Part shown: one piece after another, positions 39,956 to 52,485 of the stretch
Position numbering within the stretch: position 1 is the first letter of the stretch
How the letters are laid out: each line of letters begins with the position of its first letter
Assembly: GCF_037974355.1 (NCBI RefSeq)
Contig: NZ_CP150235.1
Span: 930,001-994,000 of the forward strand
Direction: 5' to 3'
DNA from: Paenibacillus sp. FSL R5-0517
GTDB lineage: Bacteria > Bacillota > Bacilli > Paenibacillales > Paenibacillaceae
Length of the DNA stretch: 64,000 nucleotides
Program-made: the position numbers and the translations under genes
The notes under the pieces: model-generated
Told to the model about the DNA's origin: nothing
Seen by the model: the letters and a program-made list of their open reading frames with translations, nothing else
The model's database searches: none

Positions 39956-41551
39956 ATGAGTTTACTTGGAATGCTTCAGCAAAGCGTGGAGATGTATAAG
40001 AACAAGATTGCCATTTCCGAAACGAATCGTACGGTTACTTATGGAGAATTGAATGCATTGTCGAACCAGTACTATGACTGGCTAGAAGAAAAAGGGGTAT
40101 CCGTTAATGATATTGTTGCTATTGAACTGGAGAGAAGCATAGAAGCTATTGCTGCAATGATCGCCATATTAAAACATGGTGCAACATATACGGTTATTAA
40201 TAAAGACTATCCAGAGACTCGTAAGGAGTATATGAGACAAACACTGGACATTAAGATAACCATTGAATCTGTTTTTGAGGTAGATCATCAAAGGATGGAA
40301 GAGTGGTCAGGTGTAACGAGAACAGAGGATCAAATGTGTTATGTCATTTTCACATCGGGAACAACATCCCTTCCCAAAGCAGTGGGAATTCCTGATCGTG
40401 GAGTGGTGCGATTATTGCATGAAGATCGTTTGGGATGGGACGCAGCTAAGACCATATCTCATATCAGTCCTCTGGAATTTGATGCTTCAATTATTGAGAT
40501 CTGGGGGGGATTGCTTAGTGGCATGACCATTGCGCTACTTTCCAAAACAGAGGTTCTGAACATTTATCTGGTTGAAAAACGAATTCAACAAGAAATAGAT
40601 ATCATGTGGATAACGAGTTCCTTGTTTAATTTTTGGGTGGATAAAAAACCTGAAATGTTCAAGAAATTAAGTCATGTTATTGTGGGCGGGGAGCAGCTAA
40701 GCTTGTCACATGTGGAGAAGGTCCTGCCATTTACGAAAGTTATTAACGGATACGGACCTACGGAGAACACTGTTTTCACTACACTAGATGTAATGGAAGG
40801 TTCTGTGGACGAGATTGCAATAGGAACGCCAATTTCCGGAACGGAAGTATATATCGTTAATGAGCAAGGTGAGATGAGTAATGAAGGGGAACTTTACGCA
40901 GCAGGAGAGGGAGTAGCCTTAGGATACCTTGGTAATCCCGAGAAGACGAAGGAATCTTTTATTAGCTGGAATGGCCTACCTGTGTATAAGACGGGTGACC
41001 TTGTACGAGTGAATGCAGACGGCCGAATAATCTATATGGGAAGAAAAGATACCCAGGTTAAAATTAATGGTTACCGCATTGATCTTCAGGAAATCGAATC
41101 TACTGTAAAGTCGTTGGGTATCTCCAACTGTCATGCTTTTGTACAGGATAAAAAAATCTACCTTGCTGTTACAACACGCCAAGAAAATATAGCAAGCCAA
41201 CTAAAACGATTGCTTCCTATTTACATGATCCCGTCCAAAATAGCTTATGTTAGCGAATTGCCTTTGACAGGGAACGGGAAGACCGATACTAAAACGTTGT
41301 ATGAGCATTATTTTATTACCAAAACGAAAAGACTTATTCGAATTTTACAGCGGTATTTGAATGCGGACATCACTGAACAGACCAATTTGTTTGAGTTCGC
41401 CATCGATTCAATTACGATCTGGGAGATTGCAAGAGAGATTAATCATTCGTTCCACAGTGATCTCAGTTTCTTTGATATTATTGAGAATCCGACAGTCAAT
41501 GAGATTACCAAAATGTTAGGAGAAGAATATGATGCAGCGTACAATTTATGA
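39956..41551 (+). CDS. NRPS adenylation-carrier didomain protein
   Basis: A 531-residue protein. Adenylation domain (about 10-440): A3 FTSGTTSLPKAVGI, A4 FDASIIE, A5 NGYGPTENT, A7 YKTGD, A8 TQVKINGYRIDLQEIE, A10 Lys in NGKTD. Carrier (about 455-525): Ser485 in AIDSIT, without the GG pair. By-eye pocket residues read about D-A-I-L-I-G-G-V-F-K; I do not recognise a substrate. It is the last synthase gene of the operon and is separated from the other adenylation protein by 13 kb of polyketide genes. It may load the first or an alternative building block. AGGAGGGG lies upstream. The stop overlaps the membrane-protein gene by 23 bases. Confidence 0.9.
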   Translation: MSLLGMLQQSVEMYKNKIAISETNRTVTYGELNALSNQYYDWLEEKGVSVNDIVAIELERSIEAIAAMIAILKHGATYTVINKDYPETRKEYMRQTLDIKITIESVFEVDHQRMEEWSGVTRTEDQMCYVIFTSGTTSLPKAVGIPDRGVVRLLHEDRLGWDAAKTISHISPLEFDASIIEIWGGLLSGMTIALLSKTEVLNIYLVEKRIQQEIDIMWITSSLFNFWVDKKPEMFKKLSHVIVGGEQLSLSHVEKVLPFTKVINGYGPTENTVFTTLDVMEGSVDEIAIGTPISGTEVYIVNEQGEMSNEGELYAAGEGVALGYLGNPEKTKESFISWNGLPVYKTGDLVRVNADGRIIYMGRKDTQVKINGYRIDLQEIESTVKSLGISNCHAFVQDKKIYLAVTTRQENIASQLKRLLPIYMIPSKIAYVSELPLTGNGKTDTKTLYEHYFITKTKRLIRILQRYLNADITEQTNLFEFAIDSITIWEIAREINHSFHSDLSFFDIIENPTVNEITKMLGEEYDAAYNL

Positions 41552-42185
41552 TTTTCTGCTCCGAAAGTATGAACTGCATCATGCAGGTCAAGACCCTTCA
41601 TTTAGGAAAACATTTACGGGAAGCATGAAGTGGTACTGGGGATTAAAACTGATTGTAGTGGGTATCTACATTGCTCTTTTTCTCCATTATGTAGGAAAGG
41701 ATCAGTTTCTTCCGTCGGAAACGTATTGGTTCATTGGGGGAATTGTGTTCTCATTATTCGTTATTACCTTATCCTACCTGAATATTTTTACAGCCTGGTT
41801 TGCCATCATGCTTGGAAAACATCGTAAATGGATAGACAATCTATTAATTATTACAGGTATTCTGTTGTGTATAAAACTCCCCGTGTATACGTTTGGAAAT
41901 GGTGATGTTAACTTTTTCAATATACAGGATTCACTGCTTCTTCCCGGTATATTGATGATTGCTATGGGGCTCTATCGTAAAGTTCATTACAGATCTTCAA
42001 AAGTAGTACCTTGGTGTGCAGCCGTGAGTCTCTTGATCTCAGCAGTTATTCTTGTTAAATTCCCAATTGATTCTATCGGCCAGAGTATTTATCTTGGATT
42101 TATAATGTTGGTAAATGCAGGTTTTATCATTGATTTGCTAGTGCTCTATATGTTGCATTTCAAATCAAGAATGCTGGCACATTGA
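41529..42185 (+). CDS. Membrane protein of unknown function in the biosynthetic operon
   Basis: A 218-residue protein with a short cytoplasmic N-terminus ('YDFLLRKYELHHAGQDPSFRKTF') and six probable membrane segments. There are no catalytic motifs I recognise. It starts 23 bases inside the preceding adenylation gene with GGAGAAGAAT before the ATG, so it is firmly part of the operon. It ends 11 bases before the phosphopantetheinyl transferase gene. It could assist product export, immunity or membrane docking of the synthases; the sequence gives no evidence to choose. Confidence 0.8.
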   Translation: MMQRTIYDFLLRKYELHHAGQDPSFRKTFTGSMKWYWGLKLIVVGIYIALFLHYVGKDQFLPSETYWFIGGIVFSLFVITLSYLNIFTAWFAIMLGKHRKWIDNLLIITGILLCIKLPVYTFGNGDVNFFNIQDSLLLPGILMIAMGLYRKVHYRSSKVVPWCAAVSLLISAVILVKFPIDSIGQSIYLGFIMLVNAGFIIDLLVLYMLHFKSRMLAH

Positions 42186-42196
42186 GGTGAATGCGT

Positions 42197-42868
42197 ATGA
42201 TTACTCCAAATCTGATTGCTATTAGTGAGCAAGAGATTGAGGCTGACGACATCTTGAGTCCTTATGAGCATGAAATATACGATAACATAACCAATGAAGG
42301 CAGAAGGAAAGAGTTTCTGGTCGGGCGATATGCTATTAAAAAAAATCTGAAGGATCAATTTCCCTCATATCATGGGGAGATGAATAATATCTCTGTTGAA
42401 TATGGGAGTCTGCGTTTTCCGCTGATTCATGACAATCTGTTCGAAGTGGGATTAAGTCACTCTAAGACGTATGCTCTTTCTGTACTATACAGCAAGGATA
42501 ACGTAGTCGGAGTTGATATAGAGACCATACGTTCAGATATCCCGATTGCAGAGATGCTTAGTGAGGCCGAGAAAAAACTTATAGAACATCTTTACCCAGC
42601 TTTACAATTTGCCTATATATTCTTCAGTTGTAAAGAGGCACTGGGGAAAGCGTTGAAAATGGGACTTCTAGCTGATTATTCAATCTATGAGATAAGTGAA
42701 GTTGTTTCAGAATTAATACATGGACAAGAAGTGTTTCGTATACAATTCAAACGATTTCCGTTCCTTACAGGTTATAGCTTTATGAAAGATGATAAAGAAA
42801 TATGTAGTTTGGTTGTACCGCAAAAAGTTGATATAAGGGAGGTACTGAGATTACTCATTGCTTCCTGA
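42197..42868 (+). CDS. Sfp-type 4'-phosphopantetheinyl transferase
   Basis: A 223-residue enzyme that attaches the CoA-derived phosphopantetheine arm to the carrier Ser residues of the operon's synthases. The 'VGLSHSKTYAL' strand, the metal site 'VGVDIETIR' and 'FFSCKEALGKALKMG' (normally WSxKEA) are the three family motifs, in order and spacing. GAGGTG is seven bases from the ATG at 42197; the upstream ATG at 42191 is too close to it. It ends the operon and is followed by a strong terminator. Its presence makes the cluster largely self-sufficient for carrier activation. Confidence 0.9.
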   Translation: MITPNLIAISEQEIEADDILSPYEHEIYDNITNEGRRKEFLVGRYAIKKNLKDQFPSYHGEMNNISVEYGSLRFPLIHDNLFEVGLSHSKTYALSVLYSKDNVVGVDIETIRSDIPIAEMLSEAEKKLIEHLYPALQFAYIFFSCKEALGKALKMGLLADYSIYEISEVVSELIHGQEVFRIQFKRFPFLTGYSFMKDDKEICSLVVPQKVDIREVLRLLIAS

Positions 42869-42881
42869 ATCAAAAAATAGA

Positions 42882-42937
42882 AAAACCACCACGGTTAGTA
42901 GTCGTACAGACTACGAAATCGTGGTGGTTTTGTCTTT
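42882..42937 (+). terminator. Terminator of the biosynthetic operon
   Basis: AAACCACCACG pairs with CGTGGTGGTTT, followed by TGTCTTTT, with a 25-base loop that contains a second small stem (GTAGTC/GACTAC). It lies 13 bases after the phosphopantetheinyl transferase stop. Confidence 0.9.
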
Positions 42938-42940
42938 TCA

Positions 42941-42975
42941 TGCAGTTACGTGACATTATGAAGCGCTTATGACAT
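42941..42975 (+). promoter_or_regulatory. Shared regulatory element (candidate AgrA/LytTR site) upstream of agrB
   Basis: CAGTTA at 42943-42948, 18 bases, TTATGACAT at 42967-42975. The 15 fixed positions and the spacing are identical to those at 18230-18262. No good -35/-10 pair is evident directly downstream; a TATAAT at 43056 is very close to the start codon. Confidence 0.6.
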
Positions 42976-43074
42976 AGGTAAAGGCAGATCATGTACGTTT
43001 GTGACGGAAAGAATCAATAGTAGGAAGGGAACGGATGTATAGGTCTTTACTCCCCTATAATTAGTACCAGAGAG

Positions 43075-43728
43075 GTGATCAACATACAAGAACAACCCGC
43101 AGTACATACCAGCTTAACGGAATCATTGGCTAGTAAGATTGCACTATGGATTAACAAGGAGCGTGATGGAGAACACATTCGATACTTAAAGATGAAGCTT
43201 GGTATTGAAACGTTATTGATTAATACCATGAAAAGTGTTTTGGTCTATGGTCTGGCTCTCTTATTCAATATGCTTCTGGAAACGTTAATTGTACATGCTA
43301 CATATTATGCTGTCCGTCGAATATCATTTGGATTGCATGCCAGTACAAGCTTCAGGTGCAGCATGATCAGCATAATGTTATTCGTTGGTTTACCCTACAT
43401 ATGCTCATACATAATGATTGGCAACGATATGGTTTTAATTACTGGATTGATCTCTGCAGTGCTTTTGTATCGATATGCGCCAGCAGATACTGACAAATTC
43501 CCACTTCTTGGAGCGAAGAGAAGAAAGAAACTGAGAATGGCTTCTGTACGAACAGCAGTAATTCTCACTTTAATTGCACTTTTATGTCCAAGTCATACGG
43601 TGAAAACATTAATGATGACAGGCATGTTGTTACAGATCATTTCAATTCTTCCCGTAACATACAAAATACTTAAGAGGAGTGTTAGAAATTATGAAAAATA
43701 TGAAACAGATGCTGTTGGACGGATTTAA
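43075..43728 (+). CDS. agrB: AgrB-like peptide-processing membrane protease
   Basis: A 217-residue membrane protein with about five membrane segments. The AgrB active site is present: His88 and Cys95 in 'RISFGLHASTSFRCSM', seven residues apart as in staphylococcal AgrB. AgrB proteins cut the C-terminal tail of AgrD and close the thiolactone ring. The start is uncertain: the frame begins at GTG 43075, which itself belongs to the AGAGAGGTG Shine-Dalgarno; an ATA at 43084 sits exactly where an ATG would be expected (six bases on). The 3' end overlaps agrD by 38 bases. The N-terminal region is longer than in staphylococcal AgrB. Confidence 0.9.
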   Translation: MINIQEQPAVHTSLTESLASKIALWINKERDGEHIRYLKMKLGIETLLINTMKSVLVYGLALLFNMLLETLIVHATYYAVRRISFGLHASTSFRCSMISIMLFVGLPYICSYIMIGNDMVLITGLISAVLLYRYAPADTDKFPLLGAKRRKKLRMASVRTAVILTLIALLCPSHTVKTLMMTGMLLQIISILPVTYKILKRSVRNYEKYETDAVGRI

Positions 43729-43858
43729 GAATAATGTAGCGAAATCAATGGAGGTAATGGCGATTAAAAGTGGAGAGATAGCGATGGAAACGAGCTGTTC
43801 ACTTTTTAATTATGAGTCTAAAATCCCGAGCGAATTGTTGTTGAGTAATAAGGAGTAG
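43691..43858 (+). CDS. agrD: AgrD-like autoinducing-peptide precursor (55 aa)
   Basis: A short gene missed by length cut-offs. Residues 1-31 form a basic, amphipathic Met/Leu-rich leader; residues 32-41 are METSCSLFNY; the acidic tail YESKIPSELL aligns with the conserved D-E-V-E-V-P-K-E-L tail of staphylococcal AgrD. By that alignment AgrB would cut after Asn40, giving a five-residue thiolactone C36-S-L-F-N40, the ring size of known AIPs. The N-terminal cleavage site is unknown. GAGGAG lies 11 bases upstream, and the start lies inside agrB, typical of agr operons. The ring is closed through Cys36 if the family pattern holds; mature peptide and ring are inferred. Confidence 0.85.
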   Translation: MKNMKQMLLDGFKNNVAKSMEVMAIKSGEIAMETSCSLFNYESKIPSELLLSNKE

Positions 43859-43881
43859 TTAAATATTACCTGATTTATCCT

Positions 43882-43945
43882 AATAGTCTATCTTACTTTA
43901 TACCCAGCTATGGACTGGTGAAACAGTAAGATAGACTATTTTGTT
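43882..43945 (+). terminator. Terminator between agrBD and agrCA
   Basis: A 16-bp exact inverted repeat: AATAGTCTATCTTACT at 43882-43897 and AGTAAGATAGACTATT at 43925-43940, followed by TTG-rich sequence. A -35 box starts in it at 43944, so agrBD and agrCA are probably separate transcription units. Confidence 0.8.
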
Positions 43946-43972
43946 GATAAATTTTACATTATTTCATATAAT
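43944..43972 (+). promoter_or_regulatory. SigA promoter of agrC-agrA
   Basis: TTGATA at 43944-43949, 17-base spacer, consensus TATAAT at 43967-43972. Its closeness to consensus suggests steady expression of the sensor pair. Confidence 0.75.
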
Positions 43973-44070
43973 CATGATTATGAACTCCTGCTAATTTTTG
44001 TTAATGATTCAGAATTTATTCAGGCAAGAATCGCTCAATCTTTATCACATAGAGAGAAGGGTAATTGATA

Positions 44071-45420
44071 ATGTTGCTGATTATTGGTTCTATAATTCAA
44101 ATGGTAACTTTTAGTTTGTCTATTCCTATCATGTTGAAGAATCAATTTAGTCGGAAGTATATTGCTTTTATGGTTACTGTTTCAATCCTTCTAGGATATT
44201 TCTTTTTTTTAGTTATGGGATCAGCAAGTAGTTTTGTAGTTTTATTATTTCTAATGTTATGTGTGTATTACAAATTGAGAAAGTTCATTCTTAGCTTTCT
44301 AATTCCTACGATTACGCTTATTTTTATGGTTATAAGCGACTACATATGTGGTGTAATAAATATCAGGGTTATTGGCGGTTCTAATGTATCTCTTCAAAAT
44401 AATCCGTTCTATATGTTACTCTCTGTGACCGGAATTATGCTTTTAACATTTCTAATGAGCGCAATAGTTAGGGTATTACTTATGAAGTGGAGTAATCATG
44501 ATATCTTTTTAAAAAGATATGGTCTATACCTAACGGTACTATCTTTTTTTACTGTGGTGATTTTTTATATAAACATATGGATAGGACAACGACAAGGTTT
44601 TTCCGATGAGAACATTCAAGCGAATAGTATTCTTTTTATATTCTATTTTGCATTGTTAATTGGAGTTTTCGTTGCATTAACTCGAACAGTTATGAAAGAG
44701 TCGGCACTTCAGAATCGACAGGAACAGTATGAACAATTAACAGAGTACACGGAAAATTTGGAACACTTATATACTGACATGCAGAAATTCCGACATGATT
44801 ATATTAATATTCTTCTGAGTATGTCTGAATTTATTCGAAATAAAGATATGGAAAAGTTACAAATTTACTTTGAAAAAAAGATTATGCCAATCAGCCAAGG
44901 GATGCAGTCTAATACATACAAGTTAGGGCCGTTACATAATCTGAAAGTACAGGAATTAAAAGGTGTCATATCTGCCAAGATGATTAAAGCACAAGAGTTG
45001 AACATTGATGCGGTAATTGAGGTGATTGAGCCTATTGAGCACATCAATATGGATTCCATTCAATTATGCCGATGTGTAGGGATTTTGCTAGATAATGCTA
45101 TCGAAGAAGCGATTCATTGTGACGAACCGATTGTGAATTTAGCACTGATTCGTAACGAAAGAGGCATATTAATTGTGGTTATGAACAGTTGTAGAGAGGA
45201 AACTCCTGCATTATATAAACTTTTTGAAAAGGGCTTCTCAACCAAAGGCAACAATCGTGGACTTGGTCTTAGCAACTTAAAAGAGATGGTTTCACAGTGC
45301 AAGGGCGTTGCTTTGGATACGGAGCGCAAAGAAAAGACATTTATTCAAATATTAGAAGTGCTCGAGCCCTCGTTCAATAGTGATGCCAATAGATCTGCGA
45401 GCAGTGTGATATTAGGATAA
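44071..45420 (+). CDS. agrC: AgrC-like sensor histidine kinase
   Basis: A 449-residue kinase. Residues 1-215 form a hydrophobic sensor with six to seven membrane segments, as in AgrC. The phosphoacceptor is His242 in 'KFRHDYINILLSM', the HPK10-type H-box. The ATPase region has the N-box 'LLDNAIEEAI' and G-box 'GFSTKGNNRGLGLSNL'. The start is the ATG at 44071 (or TTG at 44065), with AGAGAGAAGG upstream. It is followed 24 bases later by the LytTR regulator. It should detect the AgrD-derived peptide outside the cell and phosphorylate that regulator. Confidence 0.9.
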   Translation: MLLIIGSIIQMVTFSLSIPIMLKNQFSRKYIAFMVTVSILLGYFFFLVMGSASSFVVLLFLMLCVYYKLRKFILSFLIPTITLIFMVISDYICGVINIRVIGGSNVSLQNNPFYMLLSVTGIMLLTFLMSAIVRVLLMKWSNHDIFLKRYGLYLTVLSFFTVVIFYINIWIGQRQGFSDENIQANSILFIFYFALLIGVFVALTRTVMKESALQNRQEQYEQLTEYTENLEHLYTDMQKFRHDYINILLSMSEFIRNKDMEKLQIYFEKKIMPISQGMQSNTYKLGPLHNLKVQELKGVISAKMIKAQELNIDAVIEVIEPIEHINMDSIQLCRCVGILLDNAIEEAIHCDEPIVNLALIRNERGILIVVMNSCREETPALYKLFEKGFSTKGNNRGLGLSNLKEMVSQCKGVALDTERKEKTFIQILEVLEPSFNSDANRSASSVILG

Positions 45421-45444
45421 CTCAGTTTAAGTGGGGGGAAGGGC

Positions 45445-46179
45445 ATGCTGGAGATTTTTATTTGTGAAGATGATGAAGAACAACGCAAACGTTTAACCAA
45501 ATATGTAACGGACTATATTATGATAGAGAACTTAGATATGAAGGTTGTTGTCTCTACTGCACATTCTAATGATATTATTGAATATCTCCAGCAAAATAAT
45601 ACAACAGGTCTATATTTTTTGGATGTAGACATTCAGGAAGAGAAGAGTGGAATTGCACTCGGAGCGGAAATTCGTCAATATGATACTCAGGGAGCCATAG
45701 TATTTGTGACGACACATTCAGAGCTGACCTATCTAACATTTACTTATAAAGTAGAAGCAATGGACTATATTACAAAAGATAATTTCACTGATATACAAAA
45801 ACGGGTTATCGAATGTATTAATACGGCAAATCAGCGATATGTTCAAAATAAACAAAACAGTCGTAAAATATTTCAAACAAAGTCTGGCGATAAAGTCATC
45901 AGTATTGAGTACAACGATATTTTATTTTTTGAAACCTCTCCGCAATTACATAAAGTGATTCTTCATGCTAAAAATCGTCAAGTTGAGTTCTATGGAAAAT
46001 TGAAAGCTTTACTTGAGATGGACAGCAGGTTTTATCGTTGTCATAACTCGTATGTAGTGAATAAAGATAATATTTCAGAAATTGATTTTGCCACGAGGGA
46101 GATTCAGATGGTGAACGGTCAGATCTGTTATGCTTCCAGTCGGTTTTTGAAAGGATTAAAGGATATCGTTCAAAAGTGA
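45445..46179 (+). CDS. agrA: AgrA-like LytTR response regulator
   Basis: A 244-residue regulator. The receiver domain (1-130) has the acidic pair in 'FICEDDEEQ', phosphoacceptor Asp in 'LYFLDVDIQ', and Lys in 'DYITKDNF'. The LytTR DNA-binding domain (about 142-240) shows 'ILFFETSPQLHKVILH' and 'FYRCHNSYVVN', the family hallmark. GGGGGAAGGG lies upstream. LytTR proteins bind paired direct repeats two helical turns apart; the shared elements at 18230 and 42943 have this layout, so they are the most likely targets. Confidence 0.9.
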   Translation: MLEIFICEDDEEQRKRLTKYVTDYIMIENLDMKVVVSTAHSNDIIEYLQQNNTTGLYFLDVDIQEEKSGIALGAEIRQYDTQGAIVFVTTHSELTYLTFTYKVEAMDYITKDNFTDIQKRVIECINTANQRYVQNKQNSRKIFQTKSGDKVISIEYNDILFFETSPQLHKVILHAKNRQVEFYGKLKALLEMDSRFYRCHNSYVVNKDNISEIDFATREIQMVNGQICYASSRFLKGLKDIVQK

Positions 46180-46181
46180 GT

Positions 46182-46245
46182 ATATTAGCCCTCATTTGTT
46201 ATAGCTGCTTACAGTCTATTATAAATGAGGGCTAATATTATGTTT
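46182..46245 (+). terminator. Terminator after agrA
   Basis: A 16-bp exact inverted repeat, ATATTAGCCCTCATTT at 46182-46197 and AAATGAGGGCTAATAT at 46223-46238, lies just after the agrA stop. The T-run is poor, but no gene follows until the rRNA promoters. Confidence 0.7.
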
Positions 46246-46361
46246 GAAGTGGAAATGAATCTTATACACTCATAAATATGTGTCTATACATATTTTATTA
46301 ATGAAGAGAAAGGTGATGAGCAAAGAAGGGCTGCAACTAAATAAGTATTTTTAATAAATTG

Positions 46362-46390
46362 TTGCAATTGATGATCTGGCGTGATATATT
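46362..46390 (+). promoter_or_regulatory. rRNA operon promoter P1
   Basis: TTGCAA at 46362-46367, 17-base spacer, TATATT at 46385-46390, preceded by an A/T-rich upstream stretch that could be an UP element. Confidence 0.8.
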
Positions 46391-46471
46391 ATTAGTCCGG
46401 CCAAGAAAACACGAGAAACACGGTGCGGCAAGCGAATGGATTAAGCTTCGAAAGAAACTTGAAAAAAGAGA

Positions 46472-46500
46472 TTGCAAAGTTGGTTCGGACATGATATTAT
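46472..46500 (+). promoter_or_regulatory. rRNA operon promoter P2
   Basis: TTGCAA at 46472-46477, 17-base spacer, TATTAT at 46495-46500. It is the same -35 box and spacer as P1, 110 bases downstream. The following leader up to 46698 contains TGATCTTTGAAAACTGAAC, a boxA-like antitermination motif, and no gene. Confidence 0.8.
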
Positions 46501-46698
46501 ATAAGAGTTGCTGAAGAGAACGGCTTTCGGTAACGAAACAAGTTTGATCTTTGAAAACTGAACAACGAGTGAGTAAACATTCTGCTTGCAGAATGAACGC
46601 GAAAGTTTGAGACAAGCCTTGGCTTGGATCGACTGGAGCACAAATGAGATGTTTAATCTCGTCAGATTCAAAATGAGCTTATCGCTCTTTTCAATACT

Positions 46699-51482
<4,784 letters not shown>

Positions 51483-51558
51483 ATATGCAAGTGATAGTTC
51501 GCATGTTTCGTTTCGAATCTAGTTTTCAGAGAACGATCTCTGAAATGTAAGCTATGCG

Positions 51559-51675
51559 TTTGGTGGCGATGGCGGAGGGGTTCCACACGTACCCATCCCG
51601 AACACGACCGTTAAGCCCTCTAGCGCCGATGGTACTTGGACCGCAGGGTTCTGGGAGAGTAGGACGCCGCCAAGC
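51559..51675 (+). rRNA. rrf: 5S ribosomal RNA
   Basis: About 117 bases, starting TTTGGTGGCGATGGCGGAGG and ending ACGCCGCCAAGC, with the conserved CCCATCCCGAACACG loop. It is the last gene of the operon; no tRNA cluster follows. Confidence 0.95.
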
Positions 51676-51683
51676 AATTGAAG

Positions 51684-51720
51684 GACACACTTGATGATAT
51701 CGAGTGTGTCTTTTTTTATT
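51684..51720 (+). terminator. rRNA operon terminator
   Basis: GACACACT (51684-51691) pairs with AGTGTGTC (51703-51710), followed by seven T residues. Confidence 0.9.
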
Positions 51721-51852
51721 TTAATGTAATTCATTGGTTCTGATTTGACTTGTTATATACATAAAATACTGGCGTTCCAATCCTTAAAGCTGTGATACAA
51801 TAGGTGAGGTCTATATAGAAAACGGAAACACGCATAAGTACGAGGAGGAACA

Positions 51853-52485
51853 GTGAACACAATGAAATCAGCCCCGTTTATTGCCGTGGAAGGTCCGATC
51901 GGAGCGGGGAAAACAACGCTGGCAACGATGCTTTCCCATGAATTGAATCTTCCGTTAGTTAAAGAAATTGTAGAAGAGAATCCATTTCTGGCTTCCTTTT
52001 ATCAGGATATCGACGAGTGGAGTTTCCAATTGGAAATGTTCTTTCTGTGTAATCGGTTTAAACAACTGGAAGACACGGGTGCTCATTATGTAGAGCAGAA
52101 TACCCCAGTTATTTCGGACTACCATATTTATAAAAATATGATTTTTGCCGATCGTACCTTAAAAGGAACGAAACGGGATAAATACCGTCAAATTTATCAT
52201 CTGTTAACAGATGATCTGCCCAAGCCCAATCTGGTGCTTTATATTGAAGCTGAACTCGATACGCTGATGTACCGCATTAACAAGCGTGGACGCTCATTTG
52301 AGCAGGACATGGACCCGGCATATATGGAACAACTGATCGCTGATTACAAAACAGGTATGGACTATCTTGCGAATAGCTCAAATCCGCCAGTAATCATTAA
52401 GGTCAATGCAGAGCAACTTGACTTTGTGGAACATCCTGAACACTTCAGGCAAATTGTTAATCAGGTAAAGGAGTATATTATATGA
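51853..52485 (+). CDS. dgk: Deoxyguanosine kinase
   Basis: A 210-residue deoxynucleoside kinase of the dCK/dGK family; it phosphorylates purine deoxynucleosides for nucleotide salvage. The P-loop is 'EGPIGAGKTTLA' (about 14-25), the substrate-contact region is 'EWSFQLEMFFLCNRFKQLED', the DxH in 'VISDYHIYKNMIFA' replaces the DRS of dCK, and the Arg-rich LID is 'RINKRGRSFEQ'. The sequence closely resembles B. subtilis Dgk (YaaG) from memory. The start is GTG at 51853, four bases after GGAGG; an ATG at 51862 is possible. The stop overlaps the dck start by four bases, so the two are coupled, as in Bacillus near the origin. Confidence 0.93.
   Translation: MNTMKSAPFIAVEGPIGAGKTTLATMLSHELNLPLVKEIVEENPFLASFYQDIDEWSFQLEMFFLCNRFKQLEDTGAHYVEQNTPVISDYHIYKNMIFADRTLKGTKRDKYRQIYHLLTDDLPKPNLVLYIEAELDTLMYRINKRGRSFEQDMDPAYMEQLIADYKTGMDYLANSSNPPVIIKVNAEQLDFVEHPEHFRQIVNQVKEYII

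Noticed and set aside
43040..43061. Promoter with TATAAT at 43056 for agrB
   Set aside because: No acceptable -35 box is found, and the transcript would begin within or next to the Shine-Dalgarno.
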